Positions 63,441 to 64,000 of a stretch of DNA of 64,000 bases are shown piece by piece. Every line of letters starts with the position of its first letter. Positions within the stretch are counted from its first letter, which is position 1. The position numbers were made by a program, and so were the translations under genes. This stretch comes from Lysobacter sp. FW306-1B-D06B (GTDB lineage Bacteria > Pseudomonadota > Gammaproteobacteria > Xanthomonadales > Xanthomonadaceae): the NCBI RefSeq assembly GCF_038446665.1, contig NZ_CP151802.1, forward strand, positions 124,001 to 188,000, given 5' to 3'. The notes beneath the pieces are model-generated. The model was not told the origin of the DNA, ran no database searches, and saw only the letters and a list, made by a program, of their open reading frames with translations.

Positions 63441-64000
63441 CTACACCTTCGGCTTCTTCTTCGGCCGTTGCCACCCTTCGATGGTCGCCTGCCGCGCACG
63501 CGCGACGGTGAGCTTGCCTTCGGGCGCATCGCGCGTGACGACGGAGCCCGCGGCGATGGTGGCATCCTTGCCGATGGTGACCGGCGCCACCAGCGAGGAG
63601 TTGGAGCCGATGAACGCGCCATCCTCGATGGTGGTCCTGGACTTGTTCACGCCATCGTAGTTGCAGGTGATGGTACCCGCGCCGACGTTGACGCCCGCAC
63701 CGATCACCGTGTCGCCCAGGTAAGTGAGATGGTTGGCCTTGCTGGTCACGCCGATGCGCGTGTTCTTGGTCTCGACGAAGTTACCCACGTGCACGCCGTC
63801 GGCCAGCACGGTGCCCGGACGCAGGCGCGAATAGGGACCGATCTGCGCGGCCCCTTCGACGATGACGCCGTCCATGTCGCAGTGCGCACGCACCTCCGTG
63901 CCCGGGCCCAGCGTCACGTCCTTGAGCCGGCAGAAGGGGCCGATGCGCACGCCGTCGCCAAGCACGACGTTGCCCTCCAGCACGACGTCCACGTCGATCT
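63441..64000 (-). CDS. glmU: Bifunctional GlmU, C-terminal acetyltransferase part (cut by window end)
   Basis: 187 visible residues, the C-terminal left-handed beta-helix. Hexapeptide repeats run through ([40 protein letters not shown]), with the acetyl-CoA site residues in [30 protein letters not shown] (cited by its ends) and the end of the protein [24 protein letters not shown]. It makes GlcNAc-1-P and then UDP-GlcNAc. The frame is open to the window end; the N-terminal uridyltransferase lies outside. Confidence 0.97.
   Translation of the reverse strand, partial: IDVDVVLEGNVVLGDGVRIGPFCRLKDVTLGPGTEVRAHCDMDGVIVEGAAQIGPYSRLRPGTVLADGVHVGNFVETKNTRIGVTSKANHLTYLGDTVIGAGVNVGAGTITCNYDGVNKSRTTIEDGAFIGSNSSLVAPVTIGKDATIAAGSVVTRDAPEGKLTVARARQATIEGWQRPKKKPKV

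Overview
The window is high-GC DNA from a gammaproteobacterium. The gene content (PlpD-like patatin autotransporter, MddA, Tat-signalled TldD paralogues, the MoxR/DUF58/BatA/DUF4175 block, convergent glmS and glmU) suggests the Xanthomonadales, most like Lysobacter; this is inference from family content, not a database match. There are no rRNA or tRNA genes, no phage and no transposase. The stretch reads as chromosome with a few repeat-filled intergenic gaps.

Layout. 1-2012: 3' end of a heme oxygenase gene followed by a bacteriophytochrome that lacks a kinase. 2485-7560: four exported proteins of envelope type (DUF2092, an Asn-repeat protein, a large Trp/Tyr/Gly-rich protein, an SphA-like outer-membrane protein). 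7561-8177: repeats. 8178-10958: small membrane and stress-type genes, DUF3182 and a hydrolase. 10959-11438: heptamer array and paired inverted repeats. 11439-17363: SDR, BON, S41 peptidase, queD, patatin, phasin. 17552-18479: Xre/RES toxin-antitoxin pair whose toxin gene is frameshifted. 18557-22927: RND efflux pump. 23051-24648: bioD, fRMsr and a TfoX-C protein. 24871-27111: cobalamin riboswitch and BtuB-type receptor. 27426-27971: isochorismatase-family hydrolase.

27958-40480 (minus strand) is the most striking block: tldD, tldE, tldD, DUF4159, moxR, DUF58, BatA-type, DUF4175 and a large membrane protein, tightly packed and mostly overlapping by 4 bp. Both TldD copies carry twin-arginine signals while TldE has none, which suggests a folded metalloprotease complex exported together and linked to a MoxR/DUF58 chaperone-like module.

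40702-53433 holds single genes: small membrane proteins, lipoproteins, a PliG-like protein, a serine hydrolase, an ABC-F ATPase, an alpha/beta hydrolase fused to a LuxR domain, mddA, an FMN glutamate-synthase-like protein, LtrA and a RibD-type reductase. 53505-61010 is an export system (adaptor, ATPase, two permeases) followed by a sigma-54 activator and its histidine kinase; a near-consensus sigma-54 promoter with upstream palindromes lies before the adaptor gene. The window ends with glmS and the convergent 3' part of glmU, two steps of UDP-GlcNAc synthesis.
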